A stretch of DNA of 64,000 nucleotides from Ferrimicrobium acidiphilum DSM 19497 (GTDB taxonomy: Bacteria > Actinomycetota > Acidimicrobiia > Acidimicrobiales > Acidimicrobiaceae): assembly GCF_000949255.1 (NCBI RefSeq), contig NZ_JXUW01000002.1:124001-188000 (forward strand), in the 5' to 3' direction. Positions 1 through 8,302 of the stretch are shown in pieces. Under the pieces are notes generated by a model. It saw nothing but the letters and a program-made list of their open reading frames with translations. It made no database searches and was not told where the DNA came from. Position 1 is the stretch's first letter. Each line of letters opens with the position of its first letter. A program made the translations under genes and the position numbers.

Positions 1-2
1 CT

Positions 3-1013
3 GCATGGCAAGCTCAACTTTCTACCATCAAGCAGTTTCATGAGTTTCTGCGAGATACCTACCGGGTTCCGCTTCCCTTTCATATTGAGTCCTTTCTGAA
101 TCCCGTGGGCATGCGAGTTACTAGTGCGACTGAGCTGCGACCTCGCATGAGAGACGGGAGTCGCGGTACGCCAATCACTCCAGAATTTTCGGACCTGTTG
201 ATTCAAGGAGCTCTCCGCATCGACGGTCAATTGCGGCAGACCGACTCGCTCACGGTAGAGCGTGATGCCGCCTTCATTAGTTTAGGGTTGGCAACAGGAA
301 TGCGATCGGCAACGCTCGCCAGTATTACTGCCTATGAACTACCACCTCTCGGTGCCGGTCCACTAACCACCATCAGAGTACCTGATTTTATCACGAAGGG
401 TGATGCAGGCGGAGATGCTCTTGTCTTCGCTCACCGGTTGGTGCCAGTTCATCAGTATATTCATGGAGCTAGAGACGAGCTGATAGGGATGATGCGCGCG
501 CCATATTCACCAATCGATGCGATCGAACTCGTTGGTGCAGATTCTGATGCGTGGGAGACAACCGTGGACGGGAAAGTTAGGAGATTTACCTGGGTGGAGA
601 CCGACATGATGACTCGTAGACGCCTGGTCTTGCCAGACGGTACATCACCATTACTGTGGTACGGCGGGTATAAGGCTAAGCCCATATCCTACGCTCAGGC
701 AGCCACGATAACGGCAATGGCACGGGATTGGACTAGAGCTCATCTTGAGCCGAATTTTCCTGCGAGTTTTCGTACGCATGATCTTCGACACACTTACGCG
801 ACACATTTGGTAGTGTGCATCTACAAGCAGGCCGTGGCCCAATATATTCATGAAAGCGCGGCTGATGCATATCGACCGGGCCGTATTGCAGATGCTGTTA
901 GTATTGCCAAGCTATCCCTCGGCCATGCAAGTGAAGCATCGACCAATCTTTATATTCAGCATGCGCCCAAGTTTCTCGATATTAGCATTGACGAATTCTT
1001 AGGAGGGAAGTAG
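3..1013 (+). CDS. Tyrosine recombinase / site-specific integrase, 5' end cut by window edge
   Basis: The reading frame is open from position 3 to the stop at 1011-1013, so the ATG at 105 is internal; at least 336 residues are visible and the true start lies left of the window. The upstream 34 codons (AWQAQLSTIKQF...) read like a core-binding domain. Numbered from the Met at 105, the catalytic set of the family can be placed: Arg67 (TGMR), His225 and Arg228 (HDLRHTYATHL), His274 (LGHAS) and the nucleophile Tyr283 (NLYIQ). These enzymes cut and rejoin DNA through a 3'-phosphotyrosyl link. About 150 residues separate the first Arg from the HxxR box, longer than in XerC/XerD, which suggests a mobile-element integrase rather than the chromosome-dimer resolvase. 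It overlaps the next ORF by 1 nt. Confidence 0.9.
   Translation, partial: AWQAQLSTIKQFHEFLRDTYRVPLPFHIESFLNPVGMRVTSATELRPRMRDGSRGTPITPEFSDLLIQGALRIDGQLRQTDSLTVERDAAFISLGLATGMRSATLASITAYELPPLGAGPLTTIRVPDFITKGDAGGDALVFAHRLVPVHQYIHGARDELIGMMRAPYSPIDAIELVGADSDAWETTVDGKVRRFTWVETDMMTRRRLVLPDGTSPLLWYGGYKAKPISYAQAATITAMARDWTRAHLEPNFPASFRTHDLRHTYATHLVVCIYKQAVAQYIHESAADAYRPGRIADAVSIAKLSLGHASEASTNLYIQHAPKFLDISIDEFLGGK
1001..1010 (+). promoter_or_regulatory. Shine-Dalgarno AGGAGGGAAG before the overlapping ORF at 1013
   Basis: A near-perfect ribosome binding site lies within the last codons of the recombinase, just upstream of a GTG at 1013-1015 that overlaps its TAG stop by one base. It supports translation of the second ORF as part of the same operon. 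Confidence 0.6.
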
Positions 1014-1495
1014 TGGCGCATCCAACTCGTGGGCAGACTAGCCATACATATGATATCGTCGAGGTCGTAAATATTGACTATGCGAATTTAGCGTTGGTCT
1101 ACCGCGATGCGGCGCACGCCTTACCGCAACGAGTCCAATTCCGGATTGACGATCAGACGGCGGCAGCACGGCAGGTCTTTCAAGGGATTGTGGATAGCTT
1201 GGCGCTGGTTGGTGATGGCCAATGGGAATCAAGCTATACCTTAGGGCCACGAATGGGCGTGTTGGCTAAGCTCGTGGAGGTCTTTCATGCTGACGGAATC
1301 GACGATTTTAGTAGCACCTCGGTCGGACTGACAGAGCTACGGAATGCCATCGAGAAATTTGATTCTGGTAGCAAGCGTAGCCTCAACAAGCTAATGGGGA
1401 GAGTGTTGCAGACTTGTCACCCCAATGGTCAGGTATTAGCGAAAGCACTAAGAGGCTCTCCTGACATTCATGTGGATAAACTCGCCCTTTCATAG
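1013..1495 (+). CDS. Unrecognised 160-residue protein coupled to the recombinase; possibly a truncated partner
   Basis: A GTG start overlaps the recombinase stop by 1 nt (TAGTG) and has a strong Shine-Dalgarno sequence, so the gene is very likely co-expressed. I do not recognise the family. The protein is soluble, with no signal peptide or membrane segment; the second half (residues about 75-150) looks helical, loosely like the SAM-like core-binding part of a large tyrosine recombinase. Its stop lies 2 bp from the end of an ISL3-type transposase remnant on the other strand, so its C-terminus could have been cut by an IS insertion. A natural small accessory factor is the alternative. Confidence 0.6.
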   Translation: MAHPTRGQTSHTYDIVEVVNIDYANLALVYRDAAHALPQRVQFRIDDQTAAARQVFQGIVDSLALVGDGQWESSYTLGPRMGVLAKLVEVFHADGIDDFSSTSVGLTELRNAIEKFDSGSKRSLNKLMGRVLQTCHPNGQVLAKALRGSPDIHVDKLALS

Positions 1496-1497
1496 GG

Positions 1498-1765
1498 TCA
1501 CTTTAGGTCAATGGGTCCGAGAAGCTTGCACACCAGGGCCAGGGTAGCCTTGGCGGAGTGAAACCTATACGAGCGGGCAATGATGGAGCGAGCCTTGGTG
1601 TTAAGTCCCTCGACCCTCCCGTTGGATACCCCAAGTCTGATGGAGGCGAGGATACCTTCTCTATGAGTACGGATGGTCTTTGAGAGTCGGATGAAACTCG
1701 GTGGTCTTGAACTCAGAGGCTCGCTTTCACCAGTGATCGAGCATCTCGTTCAGCTTCCTCACGAG
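1498..1765 (-). pseudogene. Decayed ISL3-family transposase C-terminus
   Basis: Translation of the minus strand ending at a TGA (1498-1500) gives IRLGVSNGRVEGLNTKAR followed by SYRFHSAKATLALV. This is the C-terminal signature of ISL3-type DDE transposases, whose usual form is LSNGRxEGLNxKxRxISHRSxGFHS. The upstream part (KLNEMLDHW..KRASEFKTTEF) continues the homology in another frame, with a TGA in place of a sense codon (plus-strand 1727-1729) and a frameshift near 1692-1697. Only about 85 codons of a normal 400-plus-codon gene survive, so it is inactive. It is tail-to-tail with the 160-residue ORF, 2 bp apart. Confidence 0.75.
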
Positions 1766-2064
1766 GTGCGATGCACGGCGAGGACCTGGACTGCTTAGGT
1801 TGGGTGGATTGCTTGTGGCGCAATATGTCGACTAGATGGTGGTGTTGTCCGAGTGGGAAGCTGTTCGCGTGCTTGATGCTCAACAGGGAAGCCAGAAGGG
1901 AACCATGAACTGCTGCATTAAAGCGGAACGGTAACTAGCCCAAGTTGTAAAATAGTGAGGTTCTGGTGGTTCACTTTGCCTTATAGATTTGTTTGTAGTC
2001 TCACCATGTAGGTCAGCATGGAGCATGTTTTGGTCAGAATTGTGGTCGTGGAGGTCTCCTGGGG
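1766..2064. other. Gene-poor stretch upstream of the propeller-like gene
   Basis: No credible ORF, tRNA or repeat is seen. It may hold further eroded transposase DNA, because the minus strand near 1766-1900 lacks a long frame but directly follows the ISL3 remnant. The last 60 bases presumably contain the promoter of the gene at 2065, which I could not place. Confidence 0.4.
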
Positions 2065-3060
2065 ATGATGAGCAAGACTAAAGTGTCGGTAGTATCAGCC
2101 GCTGTGCTAGTAGTTGTTCTCGTCATGGGAATAGTCATCTTCGGTAGGATCAACGGTAACACGACCAGACCTGGCGCAACAGCCCCGAATGCTGTAGGTG
2201 GTGGATTACTTGTTGGGGTTGGACCATCACTAGGTGGAATATCTATCTACAGTCCGCTGTCCGGACGGCCACTCAGGGAACTTACCGCACCCCCGTTTGG
2301 ACATTTCCCTTTTCTCAGCCCCAACGGGAGTTCAGTATACTTCACCACTTCAACACCAGGTAGCGAGGAGACCTGCGAATCTGACATTGAGAAAAAGCTG
2401 ATCGATGGCAAGAGCCATCCGATTGTCCAGGGCCAACATATCAACATCAACTCCTTTACCATGACCCGGAACCGACACTGGGCACTCTGGCTCTCTTCAA
2501 GTGCGGGTTGTAACCCCAGACCTCCGTATGCGCTGCACAAGATGAATGTGAAGACCGGCCAGACGCAAGTGCAGAACTACCGTACTTTCGTCGATTCCAT
2601 GGCCGTAACGGCCAACGGATCGGAACTTGCGCTCGAACAGGGAGCGATAGCAGTCCCTGCCAGTCAATCACGTGAGAAGATCTACCTCTATGCATGGGCG
2701 AGCGCCACACCGGAGGCGAGTCCAGCGAATGTCTTGCCATGTCCCAAGGGCGACTCTGAATGTACTCAGACATCACCTGCCTTTACCCAGAACGGCGAGC
2801 TCTTCTATATCGCATCTATCGGACCCCATGACGTAAACTGTTACTATGGTGGATGTGCAACACAGAGGTTCATACTCGTGCGTATGCATCAGCACAAGGC
2901 GATCCAGGTCGCCTCTGTCGTCGCTCCGAGTTTCCAGACCTATCTGGCCGTCTCGCCATCCGGCAACGAAGCAGTGTTGAGCATTGGTAGGCGGTCATAC
3001 TTTTGGAAGGCAGGTCATGGGCTGGTTCGCATAGCGACGCTGTACGAGGAGTCATGGTAG
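2065..3060 (+). CDS. Membrane-anchored protein of unknown function, probable beta-propeller ectodomain
   Basis: 331 residues. Residues about 6-27 form one hydrophobic helix (VSVVSAAVLVVVLVMGIVIF), with two lysines before it, followed by a Thr/Pro/Ala-rich linker and a Gly-rich start of the ectodomain. The rest has blade-like repeats of the type found in WD40/TolB-like propellers: HFPFLSPNGSSVYFTT, SMAVTANGSELALEQG, SPAFTQNGELFYIAS and YLAVSPSGNEAVLSIG. Seven or so Cys residues suggest disulfides outside the membrane. No enzyme motif is visible. GGAGG (2050-2054) and GGGG lie before ATG-ATG; either ATG could start the protein. It stands alone between decayed regions, so the context gives no function. 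Confidence 0.75.
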   Translation: MMSKTKVSVVSAAVLVVVLVMGIVIFGRINGNTTRPGATAPNAVGGGLLVGVGPSLGGISIYSPLSGRPLRELTAPPFGHFPFLSPNGSSVYFTTSTPGSEETCESDIEKKLIDGKSHPIVQGQHININSFTMTRNRHWALWLSSSAGCNPRPPYALHKMNVKTGQTQVQNYRTFVDSMAVTANGSELALEQGAIAVPASQSREKIYLYAWASATPEASPANVLPCPKGDSECTQTSPAFTQNGELFYIASIGPHDVNCYYGGCATQRFILVRMHQHKAIQVASVVAPSFQTYLAVSPSGNEAVLSIGRRSYFWKAGHGLVRIATLYEESW

Positions 3061-3511
3061 CAACGTGAGCAAGCAGTTCATTGTGGTGGTGACAGTTGCG
3101 GACTGAGTATTTGCTACTTCCACTTGATCACTCGAACTAGGCGAGTCGGCACGCGCTTAGATCACGATGGGCCTCTCAATACGCTTGATGCAGTAGATGA
3201 AGTTGCACCGTTTGGTCCGAAGTGGCCGCTTGTTTTCAGCCGTTGGGGTTTGGGGACGGGCGCTGTAGGTGGGGAGACTTGTCAACGTATCTTCACTCCA
3301 CCGAATTGATCCCACGCTACTTTAGTTCAGAATGCAAGTAGAGGCGTGCACAAGGGGCTGTCCAGTGGGATGTGGTAGCTTCGCGTGCGGGGATGATGAA
3401 TCGGGATACTGTGTTGGAATATCTGAGTGTCCTGCGGACGGGCGCATCGCAGTGACGATAGCGGATTGGTTAATTCAACATGCCATGGCCTTTCCTCTGG
3501 CAACGACCTAG

Positions 3512-3616
3512 CAGAAGACACTTTTTGAGTGAGGCGCCCTTGGCGGGTTGAACAAGTGGCAACCTGTGGGGAGGACACTACACGGTGCCTGGAAGACACT
3601 TTAATGTGGAAGACAC
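3512..3616. repeat. Four spaced copies of GRAGACAC (TGTCTTCC on the minus strand)
   Basis: The plus strand reads AGAAGACACT near 3512, GAGGACACT near 3572, GGAAGACACT near 3591 and GGAAGACACC near 3608. An opposite-facing TGTCTTCC lies near 3659. Spaced terminal copies of one motif are typical of the ends of some insertion sequences, such as the IS21 family with its multiple terminal repeats. No transposase reading frame was found beside it, so the assignment is an inference. Confidence 0.4.
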
Positions 3617-3723
3617 CCCTAGAGTTCGAAAGACTTCGTAAAAAGAGCAACTCTTTTACTGTCTTCCTGATGATAGTTATACCTATAGGTGATTTAGAGG
3701 CTTCATAATTGAGCTGTTAACTC

Positions 3724-3762
3724 GAAGCCGGTCTCTGTGATTAATTCGCGAAGACCGGCTTC
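3724..3762. repeat. Perfect 11-bp inverted repeat (GAAGCCGGTCT / AGACCGGCTTC)
   Basis: The arms at 3724-3734 and 3752-3762 match perfectly around a 17-base spacer. No T-run follows, so a classical intrinsic terminator is unlikely. It could be an operator, a transposon end pair or an RNA hairpin. No gene is close on either side. Confidence 0.6.
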
Positions 3763-4423
3763 ATTGGACGTTGAACCGACATTCATAGGGCGTGAATGGA
3801 GGACTTCGCGCGCTTGAAGTCTGCCAGGACTCGGCACAGCGGACCCAGCGAAGCGTAACCGCGCCCAAAGCTGTGTGAGCAGCTTAGGAAGCCATGTCCA
3901 TAAGGGCGACGAGGATGTCGCTTGTTGTTTGTGTCACTGCGTTGTGAAGCTGCCAAGCCGCATTGGCAATTGATGGCAACTAAGCGGTTGGTGCGCCGAC
4001 GACGTGACGATGATTTCTTCTGTCTAGAAGGACTAAGGAGCTCGTGTTCACATAGGACGGTGGGCCCGATTAAACACCTGTGGCGAGCAGAATTGCCGCA
4101 GCTAGTGGTTTTGCAGAGATCGATGCCTGTGTCACATCGCGATCTGGTCATCCTCGGTCCAGCCGATACACCTCGTTGCGCTCGGCGTTTTTGCACATAT
4201 GTGACGGATTGGTACGCTTTGGTCGACCAATAGTGTGACGCCGTGACCGTCAACCTCGTCTTTAGAGTAAGAGTGAAGGTCTGCTGGAGCTTGAGCTTTA
4301 AGAAACTTCTGCCGATACCCCCAAAGCGGGGTGTGGCTTGGCCGTTCGTGTGTTAGTCTGTTGCAAGACGATTTCGGACGAGTCCATGCGTGGATCACAA
4401 CCGAGTATCTGGAGGGTTTGCAG

Positions 4424-5743
4424 ATGAAGAAGCAGTTCAGGCGTAATGCCTGGCAGGCTATCGGCGGTGCGGCACTGGCTGCAGTGGTGCTTTCGGCAGC
4501 AAGTTCCTCGGGAGCTACTCCTGAGTTAGCGAGTTCCGTCCAATCAATGCGGCAACAGGCCAGCGTATTGACGCAGAAGATAGCGGCCCTGAACGCACAG
4601 GTTCAGTCGATCAGTTCGCATTATGCGTCGGTTCAGGGTCAAATTCGCCAGCTGCAAGGGAAGGAGAGTGGCGTCGAAGCTACTATCGCTCAAAAGCAGC
4701 GGGAGTTGAAGAAACTCCACGGAGAGATAGTCAGTGAGGCGGTGTCGCTTTTCGCACAGGCTGGTACTGATTCTCAGGTGTTGAGCGTCCTACAGGACAA
4801 CCCAAACTCATCTGCGGTGGCCCAGGTGGATATATCGACAGCGTCGTCGACGCAGGAGCAGGCGGTTAACGCCTATCAGGCGGTCCAACAACAACTCGCT
4901 ATCCAAAAGTCGCAGCTGCAGGCTGATAAGGCGCAACAGACGTCGTTATTGTCATTGTTGAGCACACAGGAGGCAAAGGCACAAACCGCGCAGCAACAGG
5001 TATCGACGGAGTTGGCGAGTGTAAACTCGCAGATCCAGCAGATGGTCACTGCTCAACTGGCCGCCCAACAGCGGGCTCGACAAGCTCTGCTTGTGCAGCA
5101 ACAGCTTGCAGCAGAGCGCATTGCAGCAGCACAACAGGCAGCGGCAGCACAACAGGCAGCACAACAGGCAGCGGCCGCCAGTGCCAGCCAAGGGCAAGCC
5201 ACAAGCCCTAGTCCGCAAGCGCCCGTCGTGGTGAATCCGTCGCCAGCCGCGGTGGCGCCTAGTGGTTATGCAAACCCGCTTCGCTCGATAGGCGGCCTAC
5301 AGTCCTGGCGAGTTGATCAAGGTGTCGACTACAACGGCTACGGCCCGATCTATGCGATTGGCGATGGGGTAGTCTTGTCTACGTTTAACGGAGGGTGGCC
5401 CGGAGGTACGTTCATAACCTATCGACTTACCAATGGTCCCGCGGCAGGACTAGTAGTTTACGCCGCTGAAGACATCAACCCGGATGTCAGCGTCGGGCAA
5501 GCAGTAACCCCTAATACCGTCATCGGGACGCTTTACAACGGGCCTGATGGTATAGAGACTGGCTGGGCCGACGGTGGAGCCCTCGGTGAGACGATGGCAA
5601 TGAGCTATGGCCAGTTCTATGGATCCAACACTACGGGATTTGGCTACAACTTCTCACAACTGCTTTCGTCACTTGGTGCTCCTGGTGGAGTTGTACAAAA
5701 TAGCCCGACTGGCTCGGTTCCAGGAAACTGGCCGCAGTGGTGA
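4424..5743 (+). CDS. Secreted coiled-coil protein with degenerate LytM/M23-like domain
   Basis: The start is ATG 4424, preceded by GGAGGG and beginning MKKQFRRNAW; an upstream in-frame ATG at 4331 lacks a ribosome site. The 439-residue product has a signal peptide (residues 1 to about 29), a long coiled coil (about 30-230) like those of PcsB, RipA or EnvC, an Ala/Gln-rich repeat, a Pro/Ser linker and a C-terminal domain with the M23 shape (VDQGVDYNG.. IYAIGDGVV). The zinc ligands are not there: the expected first His is Gln in VDQGVDY, and the later HxH strand reads VVYAAED. It is therefore probably a non-catalytic LytM-like factor that positions or activates a cell-wall hydrolase. It is monocistronic. 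Confidence 0.75.
   Translation: MKKQFRRNAWQAIGGAALAAVVLSAASSSGATPELASSVQSMRQQASVLTQKIAALNAQVQSISSHYASVQGQIRQLQGKESGVEATIAQKQRELKKLHGEIVSEAVSLFAQAGTDSQVLSVLQDNPNSSAVAQVDISTASSTQEQAVNAYQAVQQQLAIQKSQLQADKAQQTSLLSLLSTQEAKAQTAQQQVSTELASVNSQIQQMVTAQLAAQQRARQALLVQQQLAAERIAAAQQAAAAQQAAQQAAAASASQGQATSPSPQAPVVVNPSPAAVAPSGYANPLRSIGGLQSWRVDQGVDYNGYGPIYAIGDGVVLSTFNGGWPGGTFITYRLTNGPAAGLVVYAAEDINPDVSVGQAVTPNTVIGTLYNGPDGIETGWADGGALGETMAMSYGQFYGSNTTGFGYNFSQLLSSLGAPGGVVQNSPTGSVPGNWPQW
5126..5177 (+). repeat. In-gene tandem repeat encoding AAQQAA
   Basis: Units of GCACAACAGGCAGC recur back to back inside the coiled-coil gene and encode a run of Ala and Gln between the coiled coil and the Pro/Ser linker. Such repeats can change copy number by slippage and so alter the spacer length of the protein. 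Confidence 0.6.
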
Positions 5744-6254
5744 TCTACTCTTGGCGTGTTGATTAGCTGCACATGCCGATTCAACGAGCTTTGGAGTGAA
5801 TCTGGATACCGATCTGCAGAGACGGTAGTACTGGGTATTAGGGTTTAGCTTACCGGTGATACCGTTTCCGGTTGGGGCAGCATCATCAAACAAGAGCTGT
5901 TCTTCGCACATCGGGACGACTATACGATAAAGAGCCGAGTGCTTGTGGCTGGGTTTGCTTAGTAGTAGTTGGGTTAGCAGACGATCATCCATTCCAGGTA
6001 GGTTTGGAAGGCCGCGGTGTTTTGGATCACTAGTCAAACCTTCGGAACGAAGTGTGTGGTTCTACTTGTTTTGCTGTAATGAACTAATGTTTGCTGTGGC
6101 AATATCTTGCCATGATTGGTGAGCCTATCAACTCTTTCGCTGACTGAATAAGCGTTAGTTCAAATTGGGTCCCCAAAATTTGGAACCATTGCGCGTGTGT
6201 GCCTAGAATCCGGCTATTGGCTTCCCAAGTTAGGATTCAGTGAAGGGGTGAAGT
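5744..6254. other. Intergenic region before ctaA
   Basis: No convincing gene is seen; a 122-codon minus-strand frame (5669-6037) overlaps the end of the LytM-like gene and has no ribosome site. A 20-bp imperfect palindrome at 6168-6187 (GGTCCCCAAA / ATTTGGAACC) lies about 70 bp upstream of ctaA and could be an operator. Confidence 0.4.
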
Positions 6255-7247
6255 TTGAACGATAGTGGTGGGGATTTCGACATGGGGTATGTTTCGGGAG
6301 CGCCTCCCAGGTCCGACAGCCCAAAACTCTTGCGATGGATCTCCTTGTTGGCTCTCATTGCTACATATTGCCTGATTGTGCTTGGCAGTACCGTTCGGGT
6401 GACTCATTCGGGAATGGGGTGCCGCAGCTGGCCGCTCTGTAATGGGCATATTGCACCTTTGGATAATTTTCATTCTGCCATAGAGCAGTACCATCGCTAT
6501 GGTGCAGCAATTGTTAGCGTACTCGTCTTTTATACTGGTTTTCTGGCCTGGAGACACTGTCGGCGCCTGCCTCGCGTGTTCGTTCCAGCTTTGTTGTCTT
6601 GTGGGGTTATCCTACTCCAGGTTGCCCTCGGTGCGTTGACGGTGCTCACTCACAACGCGCCGATTACTGTGGGGATGCATCTGGTTACAGGACTCATTGA
6701 ACTTGCTATCGTTACAGTGGTGGCGGTAACTACTCGCAGTGGCTCGTCTTTGCCAACTGAACGAGTGGCTCTGCCGACGGGTCTAACTAAGCAGAATGTA
6801 CTCCGATGGGGTCTTGTCGCGGTCATGTCGACGCTCGCTATTATTATCACAGGTTCGGTAGTTGTTAATACCCATGCGTCCAAGTCCTGTCCCCAATGGC
6901 CATTCTGCGCCGGTCCGTTGCACTTGGTTGCTGCCCAATACCTTCATAGGGGGGTAGTGCTAGTAGGCGTTGTGCTAATTGGCTTGGCACTCCACAGGGC
7001 ATGGGGAAAGTGGAGAGGGCTAGGAGTCGGTGCGATTATCGTGATCGACGCTGTAATTTTGGCGGTACAAATCGTGATTGGAGCGTTCTCAGCGATATTG
7101 CGAGCTCCCGCTTATATTCAGGATCTTCACCTGGCCACAGCCGCGCTGTTTTGGGTTGGAATCATCACCTTCGCGACTATGGCATGGGATCGGATGTCCT
7201 TTCACGAGGAGCAGTTGCAGTCTCAGCTAGACCAACAGGTTCGATGA
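6255..7247 (+). CDS. ctaA: Heme A synthase, CtaA/COX15 family
   Basis: 330 residues with about eight membrane helices in two pseudo-repeated halves. It oxidises the C8 methyl of heme O to the formyl group of heme A for aa3-type cytochrome oxidase. The four conserved histidines are visible: His80 (QYHRYGAA), His142 (VGMHLVTG), His231 (YLHRG) and His292 (DLHLATAALFW). Each half carries a Cys pair, C56/C62 (GMGCRSWPLC) and C212/C218 (SKSCPQWPFC), matching the disulfide-type CtaA described in Bacillus. TTG 6255 is chosen for AAGGGG six bases upstream; ATG 6282 is the alternative. It stands alone here; the other oxidase assembly genes ctaG and ccdA are about 22 kb away. Confidence 0.92.
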   Translation: MNDSGGDFDMGYVSGAPPRSDSPKLLRWISLLALIATYCLIVLGSTVRVTHSGMGCRSWPLCNGHIAPLDNFHSAIEQYHRYGAAIVSVLVFYTGFLAWRHCRRLPRVFVPALLSCGVILLQVALGALTVLTHNAPITVGMHLVTGLIELAIVTVVAVTTRSGSSLPTERVALPTGLTKQNVLRWGLVAVMSTLAIIITGSVVVNTHASKSCPQWPFCAGPLHLVAAQYLHRGVVLVGVVLIGLALHRAWGKWRGLGVGAIIVIDAVILAVQIVIGAFSAILRAPAYIQDLHLATAALFWVGIITFATMAWDRMSFHEEQLQSQLDQQVR

Positions 7248-7620
7248 CAGCGCGGACTGTATAAGGTGCACTTGGCAGGATACGCCGCAACTTTATAACA
7301 ACACTTCTGTATTCTGCCACAGCGTACTGTGCCAAAGTGAGGCCAAGGTCCTCTTGTTCAACGGATGCCCCGTACCCCGTGGCGTACGATCACCAACCCT
7401 GATGCAGCCGGCATGGACGGCCGCTGGCAGCTGGATTACTTCATACAAATAGCCGAGAAGAGATATTATGTCAAGTGTCGGCGTAGATCAGCACTAATTT
7501 GCTGTCTTGTCTCAAATAGGACCGCTCCTTCCTGGCGACTGCCAATATCTGCCAGACGCTGAAGTTCAAGTTCGCACCTCTCTAATGTCAGTGCTCTCTT
7601 AGCGCCTGCAGAGGAGGCGC

Positions 7621-8130
7621 GTGCCAACCGGCTTAGGAGCGGACTTGTGCCACATACGCCGAAACGGACCCAAGGACCTGACCCCTAGCCTCGTCCGGAG
7701 ACTTGAAACTCCAGCAACGACTCTTCATTCTTGGGACTGGCTCGCCGACCGCGAGATAGCATTCGTCTTAGAGTTGCCATATCACATGGATTCATTTGCG
7801 TTCAAGCTGTTCCATGAAGTTGCCCAGCTCTTGTTTGCGCATGTACGGCCAGGCGAATTGAACGTTGATGGGGATCGATGGCGCCAAGATTCTAATGCTG
7901 TCAGGCACAGAGAATGGGTAAACATTCGATGTTACAAGTCTATAGAGGACCCCTTTAGAGATGTTCCGCTACTCAGATCCGGCAGACACCTTAGCCGTAG
8001 GTGTGGCCTTCAACGATTGTGTGGATGTGGACACACATGCCGTAGGCAAAGCTGTCGCCGCCATTGCTGGGCCAACCACCTACCTACGTCGCATTGCGGC
8101 AACCTCCTGGCGCCATTTGCTCCGTATTAA
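7621..8130 (+). pseudogene. Possible decayed ORF with a HE(x8)H stretch like an ImmA/IrrE peptidase
   Basis: A GTG at 7621 follows GAGGAGG by 3 nt. The middle of the frame (residues about 45-90) reads REIAFVLELPYH then FKLFHEVAQLLFAH and GELNVDGD. This loosely recalls the WF.LFHELGHLLLH segment of ImmA/IrrE (M78) peptidases, but the second zinc His of HExxH is Gln. After about residue 115 the frame becomes Arg/Cys/His-rich and looks non-coding, while the +2 frame from 7961 looks more protein-like, suggesting a frameshift. Function cannot be claimed. Confidence 0.25.
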
Positions 8131-8140
8131 ACACGAGTGA
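7961..8140 (+). CDS. Doubtful 59-codon ORF overlapping the decayed ORF
   Basis: ATG 7961 to TGA 8138-8140 encodes a protein-like sequence starting MFRYSDPADTLAVGVAF and ending LLRIKHE, with an Ala/Val-rich centre. It may be the frameshifted end of the ORF at 7621 or a chance frame. There is no clear ribosome site. Confidence 0.2.
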   Translation: MFRYSDPADTLAVGVAFNDCVDVDTHAVGKAVAAIAGPTTYLRRIAATSWRHLLRIKHE

Positions 8141-8302
8141 TGCCCCAGCGAACTACCAGCAAGGGGTTTAATGGTTAGGGATCTCACCGTCTCGTCATAA
8201 CTATGTTGTGAATATTCCCAGGTTCTCCTTGGGAATCGCAGGAAACGATACCCTCAATAATATTGCGCAACCAAGGTGCGTTCTTATGCTTTCGCGGGTT
8301 GT

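Larger units (their letters stand above)
3061..4423. other. 1.3-kb gene-poor region with IS-end-like repeats
   Basis: Several short ORFs on both strands overlap one another (for example 3783-4253 minus and 3922-4233 plus). They lack ribosome sites and have compositions rich in Arg, Ser, Cys and His, so I do not call them genes. The region does hold repeats of GGAAGACAC around 3510-3615 and a perfect 11-bp inverted repeat at 3724-3762, both listed separately. It most resembles scar DNA left by mobile elements. Confidence 0.5.
7248..8302. other. Gene-poor region downstream of ctaA, possibly with a decayed ORF
   Basis: Apart from the doubtful ORFs described at 7621-8130 and 7961-8140, nothing stands out. 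Codon use is mixed and reading frames break often, as expected for decaying sequence. Confidence 0.4.

Noticed and set aside
3783-4253. 156-codon minus-strand frame (and 103-codon plus frame inside it)
   Set aside because: The two overlap on opposite strands, have no ribosome site, and are rich in Arg, Ser and Cys without any family motif; they look like chance frames in decayed DNA.
4952-5218. Leu/Cys-rich minus-strand frame
   Set aside because: It is the antisense of the Ala/Gln repeat in the secreted coiled-coil gene.
5669-6037. 122-codon minus-strand frame before ctaA
   Set aside because: It begins and ends in unrelated DNA, overlaps the LytM-like gene, and resembles no family.
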